Assembly (NCBI GenBank): GCA_934636245.1
Contig: CAKUAI010000001.1
Span: 186,001 to 250,000 of the forward strand
Length of the DNA: 64,000 nt
DNA from: an uncultured Coriobacteriales bacterium
GTDB taxonomy: Bacteria > Actinomycetota > Coriobacteriia > Coriobacteriales > UMGS124
Direction of reading: 5' to 3'
Under the pieces are notes generated by a model. The model was not told where the DNA came from, did not search any database, and worked only from the letters and a program-made list of their open reading frames with translations. Position numbers and translations under genes: made by a program. How positions within the stretch are numbered: position 1 is the stretch's first letter; each line of letters opens with the position of its first letter. Positions 23,178 to 33,100 of this stretch are shown here, piece by piece.

Positions 23178-24758
23178 TTAGGCCTGCTCGACGGCCTTGG
23201 AGGCGCGCTCGTCGCGGTAGTGGTCGAACTCCTCGAGCACGCTTGCCTCGGGCTCAGGCGTGAGCTTGGAGACGATGAAGATGGCAAGGCAGCCCAGCAC
23301 AAAGGCGGGAAGCAGCTCGTAGATGCCGAAGATGCCGCCAAGGGGCTTGATGAAGTTGTGCCACACAAGCACGGTGATGGCGCCTGTGAGCATGCCGGCA
23401 ACGGCGCCCTGCTTGGTGGTGCGCCTCCAGTACAGCGAGAACAGCGTCAGTGGGCCAAAGGCGGCACCCAGGCCGGCCCAGGCGTAGGACACCACGCGGA
23501 AGATGGAGGAGTTCTCGTCCCATGCCACCCAGATGCCGAACAGGAACACGCAGATGAGCGTGATGCGGGCGACGATCATGACCTGGCGCTCGGTGGCGTC
23601 CTTCTTGAACACAGCGTGGAAGATGTTCTCGGCGACAGAGGAGCCGGCAATGAGCAGGTAGGCAGAGCTCGAAGACATCGAGGCGGCCAGGATGCCCGAC
23701 ACTGCAAGGCCGCACATGAAGGCAGGCAGCAGCATCTGCGAAAGCACGATGAGCACGTTCTCGGCGCTCGACTCGGTGCCGAACTCGGTGGGAATCACCA
23801 CACGGCCGATGAGGCCGATGGAGATGGCGGCGAAGAGCGAGATGACGACCCACACCACGGCGATGACGCGCGAAGCGCGAATCTCCTCATGCGAGCGGAT
23901 GGAGAGGAAGCGGGTGAGAACCTGCGGCATGCCGAAGTAGCCAAGACCCCAGGAGAGCGTGGAGATGATGGTGATGATGCCGTACGAAACGGGCTCGCCG
24001 AAGACGGGCAGTCCGTTCTCAACAACCTGCATGCCGTCGGCACCAATGACGGGCGTGGAAGCCATCGTGGCGGAGATGAAGCCAGGGATATCCGAGAGGA
24101 ATGCCGCGGTGTTCTCGACGCCGCCGGCTGCGGTGATGGAGCCGACGAGCACCATGATGAGCACGAAGAACATGAGGCAGCCCTGCATGAAGTCAGTGGC
24201 AACCACGGAGAGGTAGCCGCCCACCATCGTGTACAGGAAGACGATGAAGGCGCCCAGGGCCATCATGGTGGCGTAGTCCACACCGAACAGCGTGTGAAAG
24301 AGCTTCCCCACGGTCACGAAGCAGCTGCCCACGTAGACACAGAAGAAGAGCATCGTGATGAGGGCCGCGATGGTGCCGATGACGTTCTTGTCGTCCTTAA
24401 AACGGCGGTTGTAGAAGCCCGATACGGTGATGGAGTCGGTCGCCTCGGAGTACTGGCGCAGGCGCTGGGCGACGAGCTTCCAGTTGAGCCAGGTGCCGAT
24501 GGCCAGGCCGATGGCGGTCCAGCCAGCCTCAGAGAAGCCAGCGAAGTATGCCAGGCCAGGCAGGCCCATGAGCAGGTAGCCGCTCATGTCCGAGGCTTCG
24601 GCCGAAAGGGCCGTGAACCAAGGACCGATCTGGCGACCGCCCAGGAAGTATTCGGATGTTGAAGAGTTGGCCCTCTTCGAGTACACAAAACCGATGGTGA
24701 GCACGACGATGAAGTAGAGGATCATCGCCAGAAGTACGAGGAAATCTCCGGATTCCAT
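23178..24758 (-). CDS. putP: Sodium/proline symporter
   Basis: The 526-aa protein has about 13 membrane spans of the sodium:solute symporter fold. SEYFLGGRQIGPWFTALSAEASDMSGYLLMGLPG is the PutP signature, and the helix-8 SSSSAYLLIAGSSVAENIF supplies the Na+-site serines. It imports proline with sodium, for use as carbon, nitrogen or osmolyte. The start has GAAAGGCAG upstream. No proline catabolic gene is adjacent; it is a single-gene unit with its own terminator. Confidence 0.92.
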   Translation of the reverse strand: MESGDFLVLLAMILYFIVVLTIGFVYSKRANSSTSEYFLGGRQIGPWFTALSAEASDMSGYLLMGLPGLAYFAGFSEAGWTAIGLAIGTWLNWKLVAQRLRQYSEATDSITVSGFYNRRFKDDKNVIGTIAALITMLFFCVYVGSCFVTVGKLFHTLFGVDYATMMALGAFIVFLYTMVGGYLSVVATDFMQGCLMFFVLIMVLVGSITAAGGVENTAAFLSDIPGFISATMASTPVIGADGMQVVENGLPVFGEPVSYGIITIISTLSWGLGYFGMPQVLTRFLSIRSHEEIRASRVIAVVWVVISLFAAISIGLIGRVVIPTEFGTESSAENVLIVLSQMLLPAFMCGLAVSGILAASMSSSSAYLLIAGSSVAENIFHAVFKKDATERQVMIVARITLICVFLFGIWVAWDENSSIFRVVSYAWAGLGAAFGPLTLFSLYWRRTTKQGAVAGMLTGAITVLVWHNFIKPLGGIFGIYELLPAFVLGCLAIFIVSKLTPEPEASVLEEFDHYRDERASKAVEQA

Positions 24759-25009
24759 AAGCTGCCTTTCGGGTGAAGCTGATTAAAACACGCGCTAATG
24801 GGCAAACTATACCGCTTATCTGGGAAAAAAGGTTTAAAAACCTATGGATAAACTAGCATTTAATGTGATGGAAAACCCAAGCGGCCGCTTTTTGGTCGTT
24901 GGTGGGAGTATGTGACGTGAGTGATTCAGATATTCCTGCGCAGTATATGCTCCGGGGATGAATCAGATGTGCGAAGAGGTACAATAGCCCGGTCTGTCCC
25001 GATGGACGG

Positions 25010-26377
25010 ATGCCTTGCGAGATTCCGCCGATTCCTGTCGGCGTGGGCAAGGTTGGCCACGTTGATTGGAGCGTCGTGAGCGGCTTATCCCATTTGACCT
25101 CGTACTCGGACATGTTCGACCAAATTGAGTCCATCGTGTCGCACGATTACGCAGGTTGTGATGGAAACGCCGCGTTGCTGCCCGACGTGAGGCCGCGCGT
25201 CTCCAAGCTCGGCTCGCGCGCAACGCATCGCCGCGACAGTGAGTTCCTCCGCCTGGTGCGCTATTACCTTGCATGCACCGGTGACCCCAATTTGCGCATC
25301 ATCAAACTCGGCTCAAACCCTCGTCATGACTGGAACGTGGGCTTTTCCGCACGTGCGGCGCAGGACTGCCTGTTTGTCGACGAGGTGTGGGATGACGACC
25401 GCCTGTGCAAGGGCGACCGCATCCTTGCCATCGACGGCCAGCCTATCAGCGCCTATCGCAACGATGAGCGTCGCCGCGCGCTGTTTGGCGTGACGCCCGA
25501 GCGCGAGGACTGGGGCTTCTTCCTGCATTACGCCAGGACCCTCGAGATTGAGCGAGCGGCGACCGGTGCTCGCCTCGACATCAAGCCCAACCATAACGCC
25601 TTGGATGCCCGTGCGCTGGCTGAGATGGAGCCGGTGCTGTACTGCGAGCCCAAGGATGACGAGACCGTGTACATGCGCATCGATTCCCTCGAGGATGCCG
25701 ATGCGGTTGCCGGCGTGGTCTTTGAGAACGAGGGGCTGCTGCGCCGCGCCGGCAAGCTCGTGCTCGACCTGCGCCATTGCAAGGGCGGCTCGTTTGAGGG
25801 CGTCGAGCCCCTGCTGCCGTTCCTCATCGACACCCCTCAGTCGTTTGGCGACTTCATGGGTGACATGGGCCTGTTCTGCCTGTATTCGAAGGGCAACTGT
25901 GACCGTATGGTAGCCAGCGTTGAGGAGCAGTCGCGCCTGGAGGGCTGGTCGGAGGAAGAGGAGCGCGCCGAGGTCGACCGCATCGAGGAGCTCGCCGAGA
26001 CGGGCTTCGTGTGGGAACCGGCTTTGCTGCCCGATGAATGGCTTGTGCCCGTTGAGCCCGACGAGGGTCCACGCCGCGTTGTCGTGTTGTGCGACGATGG
26101 TTGCGCAGGCGAAGCTGAGACGTTGCTTCAGGCATTGCAGCGTCAGGAGAAGGCAACGATTGTCGGCAGGTCCAGCAGGGGAGCGAGCGATTTCCAGCAG
26201 CTCTTCACCGTCAACTTCGACGATGACATGCTCTTTGTCTACCCCATGGCCCAGACGCCCCAGGCGCATGCCGGCCACGGCATCAACGGCCGCGGCGTGG
26301 ATGCTGACGTGTATGTGCCTTGGACCGAGGCCGAGCTCGAGGAAGACGTCATCCTGCGCGAGGCGCTCGAGCCGTAA
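25010..26377 (+). CDS. S41 peptidase-like protein with PDZ region, probably inactive
   Basis: The 455-aa protein lacks a signal peptide, so it is probably cytosolic. A PDZ-like segment (LFVDEVWDDDRLCKGDRILAIDGQPIS) lies at about residues 120-150, and the S41 core follows: LVLDLRHCKGGSFEGVEPLLPFL, VVVLCDDGCAGEAETLLQAL and GHGINGRGVDADVYVP. In active enzymes the third motif reads like TASAAE with a catalytic Ser and the next one like FGKG with a Lys; here they read CAGEAE (about residue 365) and RGAS, so both residues appear lost. The start codon choice is weakly supported. Confidence 0.75.
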   Translation: MPCEIPPIPVGVGKVGHVDWSVVSGLSHLTSYSDMFDQIESIVSHDYAGCDGNAALLPDVRPRVSKLGSRATHRRDSEFLRLVRYYLACTGDPNLRIIKLGSNPRHDWNVGFSARAAQDCLFVDEVWDDDRLCKGDRILAIDGQPISAYRNDERRRALFGVTPEREDWGFFLHYARTLEIERAATGARLDIKPNHNALDARALAEMEPVLYCEPKDDETVYMRIDSLEDADAVAGVVFENEGLLRRAGKLVLDLRHCKGGSFEGVEPLLPFLIDTPQSFGDFMGDMGLFCLYSKGNCDRMVASVEEQSRLEGWSEEEERAEVDRIEELAETGFVWEPALLPDEWLVPVEPDEGPRRVVVLCDDGCAGEAETLLQALQRQEKATIVGRSSRGASDFQQLFTVNFDDDMLFVYPMAQTPQAHAGHGINGRGVDADVYVPWTEAELEEDVILREALEP

Positions 26378-26426
26378 AGAGCCTGCGTGCCGTGTTTGAA
26401 TGGCGCGTTTGCTCTGGTAAAACAGG

Positions 26427-26476
26427 GAAGCCCCTGCTGTAGACCCTTTGCGGGCCGCGCAGCAGGGGCTTCTTTT
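26427..26476 (+). terminator. Rho-independent terminator
   Basis: GAAGCCCCTGCTG and CAGCAGGGGCTTC stem, followed by TTTT. Confidence 0.85.
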
Positions 26477-26620
26477 AGTTTTGGCGCATAGACGCCGACA
26501 CCTGGCGTGCCTACGACCTCTTGGTGCGCAGTCGAGTGGTTGCTTGCGCCGCCCTCGCGCTGGCGTGCTGAGAGCGGCAGATGTGCAACGGTGCTTCCCG
26601 ATATGCCTGCGGGCGTGTTT

Positions 26621-27337
26621 TTACTCGCTGGCCTCTTCGAGACCTGCCTTACCGGCCTTCTTGATGCGACGGGCCAGGTAGAGGGCAGGGGTGTCGAGCA
26701 GCGACGTCACGATGTAGATGAGGTAGCTCGACACGAAGATGGACACGAGTGTGGGGAACTCATAGGTGCCCCAGAAGGCAAACGCGGTGAAGAGGGCCGT
26801 GTTCACAAGCTGGCTCGTGAGCGTGGAGGCGTTGTTGCGCAGCCACAGGAAGCTGTCGCGCTTGCCGCTGCGCTTCTCGGTGAAGGCCCACAGCTTATGG
26901 TAGAGCCACACGTCGAGCAGCTGGCTGATGGCATACACGGCCACGGAAGCCAGCATCATGCGCGGGGTGTTGGAGAAGACGGTGTGGATGGCGGGCGACA
27001 CCCAGTCAGACTCGCTGGGCGTGTAGAGAAGCCACGCCTGGCTGAGGCACAGGAAGAAGACCGAGATGAAAAGGCCCAGGAAAACAGCCTTGTTTGCGGC
27101 CTTCTTGCCTTCGCACTCGCTCAGGATGTCGGTGATGAGGAACGTCACGGCAAAAAGCACGTTGCCCAGCGTCTGCTCGATGCCAAAGGCTCGCACCATC
27201 ATGAGGGCCTCGATGTTGGCGAGCACCATGGCCAAGCCAGAGACGCAGTACAGACCGGTTTTGCCGAAGAGTCGGTAGGCGAGGAGCGCCATGCCGAAAA
27301 TGAAGACGACAGATCCAATGAGTAGAAACTCGTTCAT
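26621..27337 (-). CDS. yhhQ: Queuosine precursor transporter (VUT family)
   Basis: The 238-aa membrane protein has six or so spans and the family's TFLITDILSECEGKKAANKAV motif (the Asp and Glu-x-x-x-Gly-Lys-Lys cluster) plus AISQLLDVWLYH and NNASTLTSQLVNTALF. YhhQ-type carriers import preQ0, preQ1 or queuine for tRNA modification. It lies 67 bp behind a radical SAM gene on the same strand, which supports a queuosine salvage operon. The ATG has GAAAGGCG upstream. Confidence 0.9.
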   Translation of the reverse strand: MNEFLLIGSVVFIFGMALLAYRLFGKTGLYCVSGLAMVLANIEALMMVRAFGIEQTLGNVLFAVTFLITDILSECEGKKAANKAVFLGLFISVFFLCLSQAWLLYTPSESDWVSPAIHTVFSNTPRMMLASVAVYAISQLLDVWLYHKLWAFTEKRSGKRDSFLWLRNNASTLTSQLVNTALFTAFAFWGTYEFPTLVSIFVSSYLIYIVTSLLDTPALYLARRIKKAGKAGLEEASE

Positions 27338-27404
27338 ACGTAAATTCGCCTTTCAGGTAAGGCCGCGCAAGGTGTTGATATATGTAGGATGGAGGACGCG
27401 TGTC

Positions 27405-28106
27405 TTACGCTCCGACACCAAAGTCTGTGTTGTTCACGAGCACGTCGACCCTCGGGTTGGCCTCAAGCGCGGGATAGAACTCTCGCATGAAGAGCTCGAT
27501 GACCGCCTGGTCGGGCTTGACGGGGGTCGTGTTGGGGCACATGACGTTGACGCAGAGGCGTTCGAAATGCTCAAGGCCCAGCGCAAAGTCGCGCTGAAGG
27601 CTTTGGCGCGTCTGTCCGGTGATGCCTACCAGCATATTTGCCTCGTCGAAATACCTGGCAATCACTGCGGGATCGGTTTCGGCGATGCCCTTTTTGAGCA
27701 CATCCTCACGCAGGGCGGGGTCGAAGGACTCCAAGCCGAGCTTCATCTTGAGTGCAATGGGGGCGAATTCGGCTCGCAGGGCCTCGATGCGCTTGTGGAA
27801 GAGCCAATGGGACTCAAAGTGCAGCGTCGTGATGCCGCGCTCGGCGCAGATCTGCTTGATGAGTGCGAGCGTGCGCGAGTCCAACTCGAAGACCGAGCCT
27901 GAGTTTATGACTTCGAGGTCGCCGAAGCATCCCGTTACGTGGGCGAGAACCTCGGCATTGAGCGCGAAGTTCGCGTCTTCGTCATCGCATCGGTCGAGAT
28001 GGTAGTCGCAAAAGGTGCAGCGCTTGTACACACACCCTGAGCCACGTAGCAGCACGATCTCGCGCTTGCGTTTGGTGTCAACGACGCTGTAACGGTCCAT
28101 ATCCAT
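27405..28106 (-). CDS. queL: Radical SAM protein, probable queuine lyase
   Basis: The 233-aa protein has the unusual iron-sulfur motif CVYKRCTFCDY (C-x4-C-x2-C) near residue 25 instead of the common C-x3-C-x2-C. EVINSGSVFELD, HFESHW, KLGLESFD, ITGQT and a C-terminal NNTDFGVG complete a compact radical SAM barrel. Small radical SAM proteins beside yhhQ-type carriers include QueL, shown in Clostridioides difficile to cleave queuine to preQ1 during salvage; size and context fit. The gene symbol is inferred from context and remembered family features, not from an alignment. The start at 28106 lacks a good ribosome-binding site; the ATG at 28100 is an alternative. Confidence 0.65.
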   Translation of the reverse strand: MDMDRYSVVDTKRKREIVLLRGSGCVYKRCTFCDYHLDRCDDEDANFALNAEVLAHVTGCFGDLEVINSGSVFELDSRTLALIKQICAERGITTLHFESHWLFHKRIEALRAEFAPIALKMKLGLESFDPALREDVLKKGIAETDPAVIARYFDEANMLVGITGQTRQSLQRDFALGLEHFERLCVNVMCPNTTPVKPDQAVIELFMREFYPALEANPRVDVLVNNTDFGVGA

Positions 28107-28127
28107 ACATATATCCGGGCTTGCGCC

Positions 28128-28197
28128 CTCTCCCTAGTTTTGTTTGAGCGGCCACGAGGAGATCTCGCCCGCAAGGCAGGATGGTTACGAACTGCCC
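28128..28197 (-). promoter_or_regulatory. Candidate preQ1-class leader RNA before the queL-like gene
   Basis: On the minus strand a GGCAG/CTGCC stem with a 12-base loop is followed by a GC-rich second stem and then CAAACAAAACTAGGGAG, which resembles the A-rich tail and pseudoknot strand of preQ1 riboswitches. The gap between stem and tail is longer than in the standard preQ1-I type, so this is tentative. Confidence 0.3.
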
Positions 28198-28234
28198 GAC
28201 AATATTTCATGCGTTGTTTTGGACGCTCGGCGAA

Positions 28235-28280
28235 GGACGCAACTCCGCTTGAACGATCTGCCTGCATATGGGTTGCGTCC
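28235..28280. other. Inverted repeat in the queL upstream gap
   Basis: GGACGCAACTCC (28235-28246) and GGGTTGCGTCC (28270-28280) form a stem of about 10 bp. It may be part of a leader or a decayed terminator. Confidence 0.35.
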
Positions 28281-28374
28281 CCACTTGCAGGTACCTGAAA
28301 ACAACAGCGGTACACGATACCACAGTGTGACGGTGCAGGATGGCATTGCCGTGCGGTTATCTGCCATACACAAG

Positions 28375-28408
28375 AAAGGCCCCGAACCTGTGTGGGTCCG
28401 AGGCCTTT
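28375..28408 (-). terminator. Rho-independent terminator of the antiporter gene
   Basis: AAAGGCCCCGAACC and GGTCCGAGGCCTTT pair at 12 of 14 positions; on the minus strand CTTTCTTG follows. Confidence 0.75.
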
Positions 28409-28441
28409 GAACGTCTCTTTGAGGTGCAGCCTGCCGCGTCC

Positions 28442-29791
28442 TTAGAGGAAGAACAGCACCGAGTCGAGGATGAAGAGGGGCACAAGGATGGACAGAGACC
28501 AGCCCATGTAGCCGAAGAAGGAAGGCATCTTGGTACCCTTGATCTCGGCGATGTTCTTTACCAGGAAGTTCGGGGCGTTGCCGATGTAGGTGATGGCGCC
28601 CATGAACACGGCACCGGCCGAGATGGCAAGCAGCTCCTGCACGGCGACATAGCCCACGGTCGATGCCACGCCGCTCGTGGCGCCCAGGGCACCGGCGGTG
28701 GTGAGGAACACGACGTAGGTGGGGGAGTTGTCAAGGAACGAGGAGAGCAGGCCCGTTGCCCAGAAGAACTTGAGCGGGCTGTCGATGCCCAAGGCGGCGC
28801 CGTTGGCACGCAGGATGATGAGGGCGGGGATCATCGTGATGAAGATGCCGATGAACAGCTTGGCAACCTCGGCGATGGGGCCGTAACCGAACTCGTTGTG
28901 CTCGCGGCAGTGCTTGGGCGTGGTCTTGAGCGAGAGCACGCAGGCAAGCAGGATGAGGCCAATCTGCACGAAGAAGTTGAGGCCCAGGTAGATGTCGTCG
29001 TAGAGATGGACGCGGACCGTCTGGCTGATATCGGACAGGGCGCCGTTCAGGATGACGGCCACGAGGATGATGCCGATGTACAGGAAGTTGATGCCGCCCT
29101 CGATGTGAAGCTTCTCGGCCTTCTCACCAGGTGCGAGCAGGTCAGCGGGGCTGCGGCCTTCGGCGGTCTCCTTGCGCACATAGTGGTTGTCGATGAGAGC
29201 GAAGACGACGCACAGGACGGCCGTGTTGAGCAGGAGCAACGGCCAAATGTGCTGCAGGGTCCAGAAGAAGGGCACGCCGCGCAGGTAGCCCAGGAACAGG
29301 GGCGGATCGCCGAGGGGCGTGAGGCAGCCACCGATGTTGGCAACCAGGAAGATGAAGAAGATGACGATGTGCGCCTTATACTTGCGCCAGGCGTTGGCAC
29401 GCAGCAGCGGGCGGATGAGCAGCATGGCCGAACCCGTAGTGCCGATCCAGCTGGAAAGCAGCGTGCCCACCAGAAGCAGCAGGACGTTGTTGCGCGTGGT
29501 GCCGGCAATGAGGCCTTTTATGGCGATGCCGCCCGTGACGACGAACAGGCCGAAAAGCAGCACGATGAACGGAATATAGTCGAGCACGACCGACTCGATC
29601 AACTCATACACGAGCTCGTGCGTGCCATGGAAAATGGCAAACGGAATGCAGAAGAGCAGGGCCCAGCCAACGGCGACAAGCAGCTGGTGTTTTTCGTACC
29701 AGGCCGGAATCACCAGCGGCATGATGGCGATGGAAAGCAGCATGCCCGCAAAGGGTATGACGCTCCATAGCGACAGGGTCAAGGCGTCCAT
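28442..29791 (-). CDS. Sodium:proton antiporter-like transporter (NhaD/ArsB superfamily)
   Basis: The 449-aa protein has about 12 spans of the ion transporter superfamily. GTTGSAMLLIRPLLRAN, NIGGCLTPLGDPPLFLGYLRGVPFFW and the second-repeat SSFLDNSPTYVVFLTTAG plus AISAGAVFMGAITYIGNAPNFLV are typical of NhaD-like and citrate/arsenite carriers; the paired T-P-L-G-D-P-P and D-N-S-P-T motifs usually form the ion site. It probably exchanges Na+ for H+ to control pH or sodium. The ATG has GGAGG ten bases upstream. Confidence 0.87.
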   Translation of the reverse strand: MDALTLSLWSVIPFAGMLLSIAIMPLVIPAWYEKHQLLVAVGWALLFCIPFAIFHGTHELVYELIESVVLDYIPFIVLLFGLFVVTGGIAIKGLIAGTTRNNVLLLLVGTLLSSWIGTTGSAMLLIRPLLRANAWRKYKAHIVIFFIFLVANIGGCLTPLGDPPLFLGYLRGVPFFWTLQHIWPLLLLNTAVLCVVFALIDNHYVRKETAEGRSPADLLAPGEKAEKLHIEGGINFLYIGIILVAVILNGALSDISQTVRVHLYDDIYLGLNFFVQIGLILLACVLSLKTTPKHCREHNEFGYGPIAEVAKLFIGIFITMIPALIILRANGAALGIDSPLKFFWATGLLSSFLDNSPTYVVFLTTAGALGATSGVASTVGYVAVQELLAISAGAVFMGAITYIGNAPNFLVKNIAEIKGTKMPSFFGYMGWSLSILVPLFILDSVLFFL

Positions 29792-30112
29792 GTGCGGCGG
29801 ACCTCCAAAGGAACGGGACGACTGAACGCACCTGAGGCCATGCAGCTCCAGATACGTCCAAGCTTACGAAATCCCCATTTTGACACAAATACGGAATTGA
29901 ACGGCGAACGGAGCAATGTTCCATGCGAATGGCGTGAACGGAACGGCATACGGTGGGAAATGCCTGCTCGGAGGAGGGGGTAGTGGGCGCAAGATTGTTT
30001 GGAGGCGGAGCGCGGGGAAGATTCAAAGCGTCCCGGTGTATTTGGGGTCGCGGGGTGCCGGGCGCACGGGTGGGGCTGAAGTGCCTACTCGCCCGTGCGC
30101 CCAATGCCGCAG
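29792..30112. other. Intergenic stretch with a GC-rich hairpin behind sbcC
   Basis: GGGCGCACGGG (30060-30070) and CCCGTGCGCCC (30092-30102) form a perfect 11-bp stem, placed to end sbcC on the minus strand but without a T run. No gene is seen in the rest. Confidence 0.5.
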
Positions 30113-33100
30113 CTACACCTCAACGCGCAGGGTCGAACCCTCGCGGCCGCGCTCCACCACAATCTTGCGGTCGATGGTGCCCATGAGTTCTTCCACATGG
30201 CTGATGATGCCTACGAGCTTACCCGAGGAGCCGGGGCGAGACATCGCGCGCATGACGAGGCGCAGCTTCTCCTGGTCAAGCGAGCCGAAGCCCTCGTCGA
30301 CGAACATGGTGTCGAGCTGGATGCCGCCTGCCTGGCGCTGCACGACTTCGGACAGGCCCAGTGCCAGGGCGAGCGATGCCATGAACTTCTCGCCGCCCGA
30401 CAGCGACTTGGCCGAGCGGGCCTTGCCGGTGAAGTTGTCGAGAACGTCGACGTTGAGGCCCACCTTGGCGCTGCCTCCCTCGAGTCGCTCGCAGCGAACG
30501 AGCTCGTACTGGCCTTGGGTCATCTCGGACAGGCGCGTGTTGGCGGCGGCGAGCACCACCTCGAAGTAGCGCATCTGCACAAACGTCTCGAAGGTGAGGC
30601 GCTCGGTGCCGGCCATGCTGCCGTTTGCGAGCTGCGCGAGCCGGTCGAGGCGGGCGAACGTCTCTTGAAGCTTGGCGTCGTTTGCGGCCAGCCTCGTCAT
30701 TTGGGACGTGAGCTCGACAAGGGTGGCAAGGGCCTGGCCATCGGTGCGTTCGCGTTTTTTGGCGCTTGCCAGCGTCTCATCTGCCTGGGCGAGCTGCTCG
30801 GTGAGACCCAGTGTGTCGTGGTCGCCCAGCTGCTCGAGCTGATGGCGCAGCGTCTCGAGGCCCGAGGCAATGCGAGTTTGCTCAGTACGCGCGGTCTGTA
30901 ACGCTTCGCGTGCCTCATCGAGCGTGGCGGTGATGCGCTGCGCTCGATTCTCGATAGACGCGAGCTCCTTTTGGGCTGCGGCCTCATCGGCGAACTCAAG
31001 GCGCTCGGCCACCATGTGCGTGTGCTCCTCGGCTACCTTGACGTCCTGTTTTGCCTGCTCAAGGGCGCGCATGGCGGTTTCTTCTGCCGCGCGCGCTTCC
31101 TCGGCGCGGGGCTTTGCGGTTTCGAGCTGACCCTCTGCTTCGCGCAGGGCGCATGCATCGCGCTGGCAGGATTGCTGGGCACGCACCGCCTCGTCCAGGG
31201 CATGCTGGGACTCTGAGAGCAGGGAGTCAACTTCGCCGGCATCGCGGCCGCTGGCAGCAAGCGCCTCCAGCGCGCCTTGCCGCTTTGCCTGCTCGCGGGC
31301 CAGCTGTTCCTTGATGCTGGTCAGAAGTGAGTTGGCATCCTGGCGTTTCTGGGCACGCTTGGCGACCCTGTCGTGCAGGGCTGCTTGCTCGTGCCTGGCC
31401 GTGTCTAGCTGAGTGTTTTCTTCCTCAAGGGCCTGGACCATTGTTTGCCGCGCGGCAAGGTCTGCTTTGAGTTGGGAGATGCGCTCGGACAGGGCCGTGC
31501 TGTCTCCGTTTGCTTGTTGGAATCCATCCAGACTCTCCTGGCAGCTTAGCACCAGCTTGTGGGCAGCTTCAGCTTGCCCGCAGAGTGCAGAGGCATGCTC
31601 GCGAGCTTGCGTCTCCAGCTTCTGTGCCGCCTGCACGTCTTCTTTTGAGGGGGTGTTGCCGCCGACAAGGGCGAGATGGGGGTGCGCGGTTGCGCCGCAC
31701 ACGGGACACGGCTGACCTTCGGCGAGGCCTGCGGCAAGCACGCCGGCAAGGCCGTCCTCGTAGGCGCGGCGCAGGTTTTCAAGTTCATGGGAGCGCGTTA
31801 CATGCGCATCTGCCGCCTGGCTGTATGCCCTGGCGGCATTCTGGTGCGCCTTCGTTTTGGCTGCAAGTTCACACTCAAGGTTGCTGAGCTGTTTGACTAG
31901 GTCCCCTGCCTGGGAAATCTTCGTTTGCGTGTCCTGGGCTTCAAGACGAGCCTGCGAGAGACGCTGCGGAGCTTCGGCAAGGTCGCGCTCCTTAGCCGCC
32001 CATGTATCGAGGGCTGCCTGGTCATTCGCATCAGCTTGGTCGAGCTCGGTCAAGAACACATCCGCTTTCTTGAGGCGAACGTCGATAGCTGCGATTTTTT
32101 CGTCGCAGGCGGTGACAGTCGCAACGGCATCCTTGAGCGACTGCGCAACCTCGAGGCCGCGCTGGGCTGCCGAAACGCAACTCTCGGCTTTGGCGAGGGC
32201 CTCGCGTGCATGGGCAAGCTTCTTTACTTGCTCGTCAAGGCTCTGCATGTTTGCCTGCGCACGGGCGCTGGCGTCGGAGCGGGCTTCGAGCGTCGTTTGA
32301 GCTGCTGCGCGTGCGCTCTTTGCGCGCCCCTCCTGCGCGAGCGCCTCGGTGTGTCGGGCGTAGTTGGGAAGTTGGTCGCGCAGGGCGCCGGCGCGTTGCT
32401 GCAGCCCTGGCAGTTCCTCGGCCGCCTTGGCGCAGGATTCCTGGCTTGCCTCAAGCTGCGGGATGCGCGTGGTAATCTCATCAAGCTGAGACTGTGCCTG
32501 CGCGGCGCGAGCGCGGGTTGCATCTGCCTGCTGTGCTCGGTCAAGGTCGCGGGCGAGTTTCTCTCGCATTGTTTGGGCGTCATCAAGCGCCTGCGCCGTG
32601 TCGTTGTGACGTGCTTCAAGCAGCTCTTTTTCGGTTTTGAAGGCCTCGAGAGCGTTTCCAGCCTGCAGTGCGTCCCTCTCGACCCAATCGGAAAGAAGCG
32701 CCTTGGCCTCGTCGCCGTCCTGCATGCATCCTATGGCCTGCCTGGCAAGCAGTTGCGCCTCGTGGCGACCGTCCTCGCAACGCTCGGCAAGGTCTTTGCG
32801 CTGTTTGCTCAGCTCATCTTGAAAGCGCTGGTACATGTCGGTGCCAAAGATCTTGCGAAAGATGGCTGTGCGCTCTTTGGTACCCTCGGTAAGGAGTTTC
32901 TCGAAATCGCCCTGTGCCAACATCACGATTTGGCCGAACTGGTTGGCATCGATGCCGAGCAGCTCGACTACCTTTTCGGTGACGCGCTTGCCGCTCAGCT
33001 GTGAGCCGTCGGGCATCTCAAGCGTGGCTTCGGCCAAGCAAATCGTGGTACCCTCGCCACGCTTTTTCGCTCGCGGATACCCACCGGGGTCGCGCTTGAT

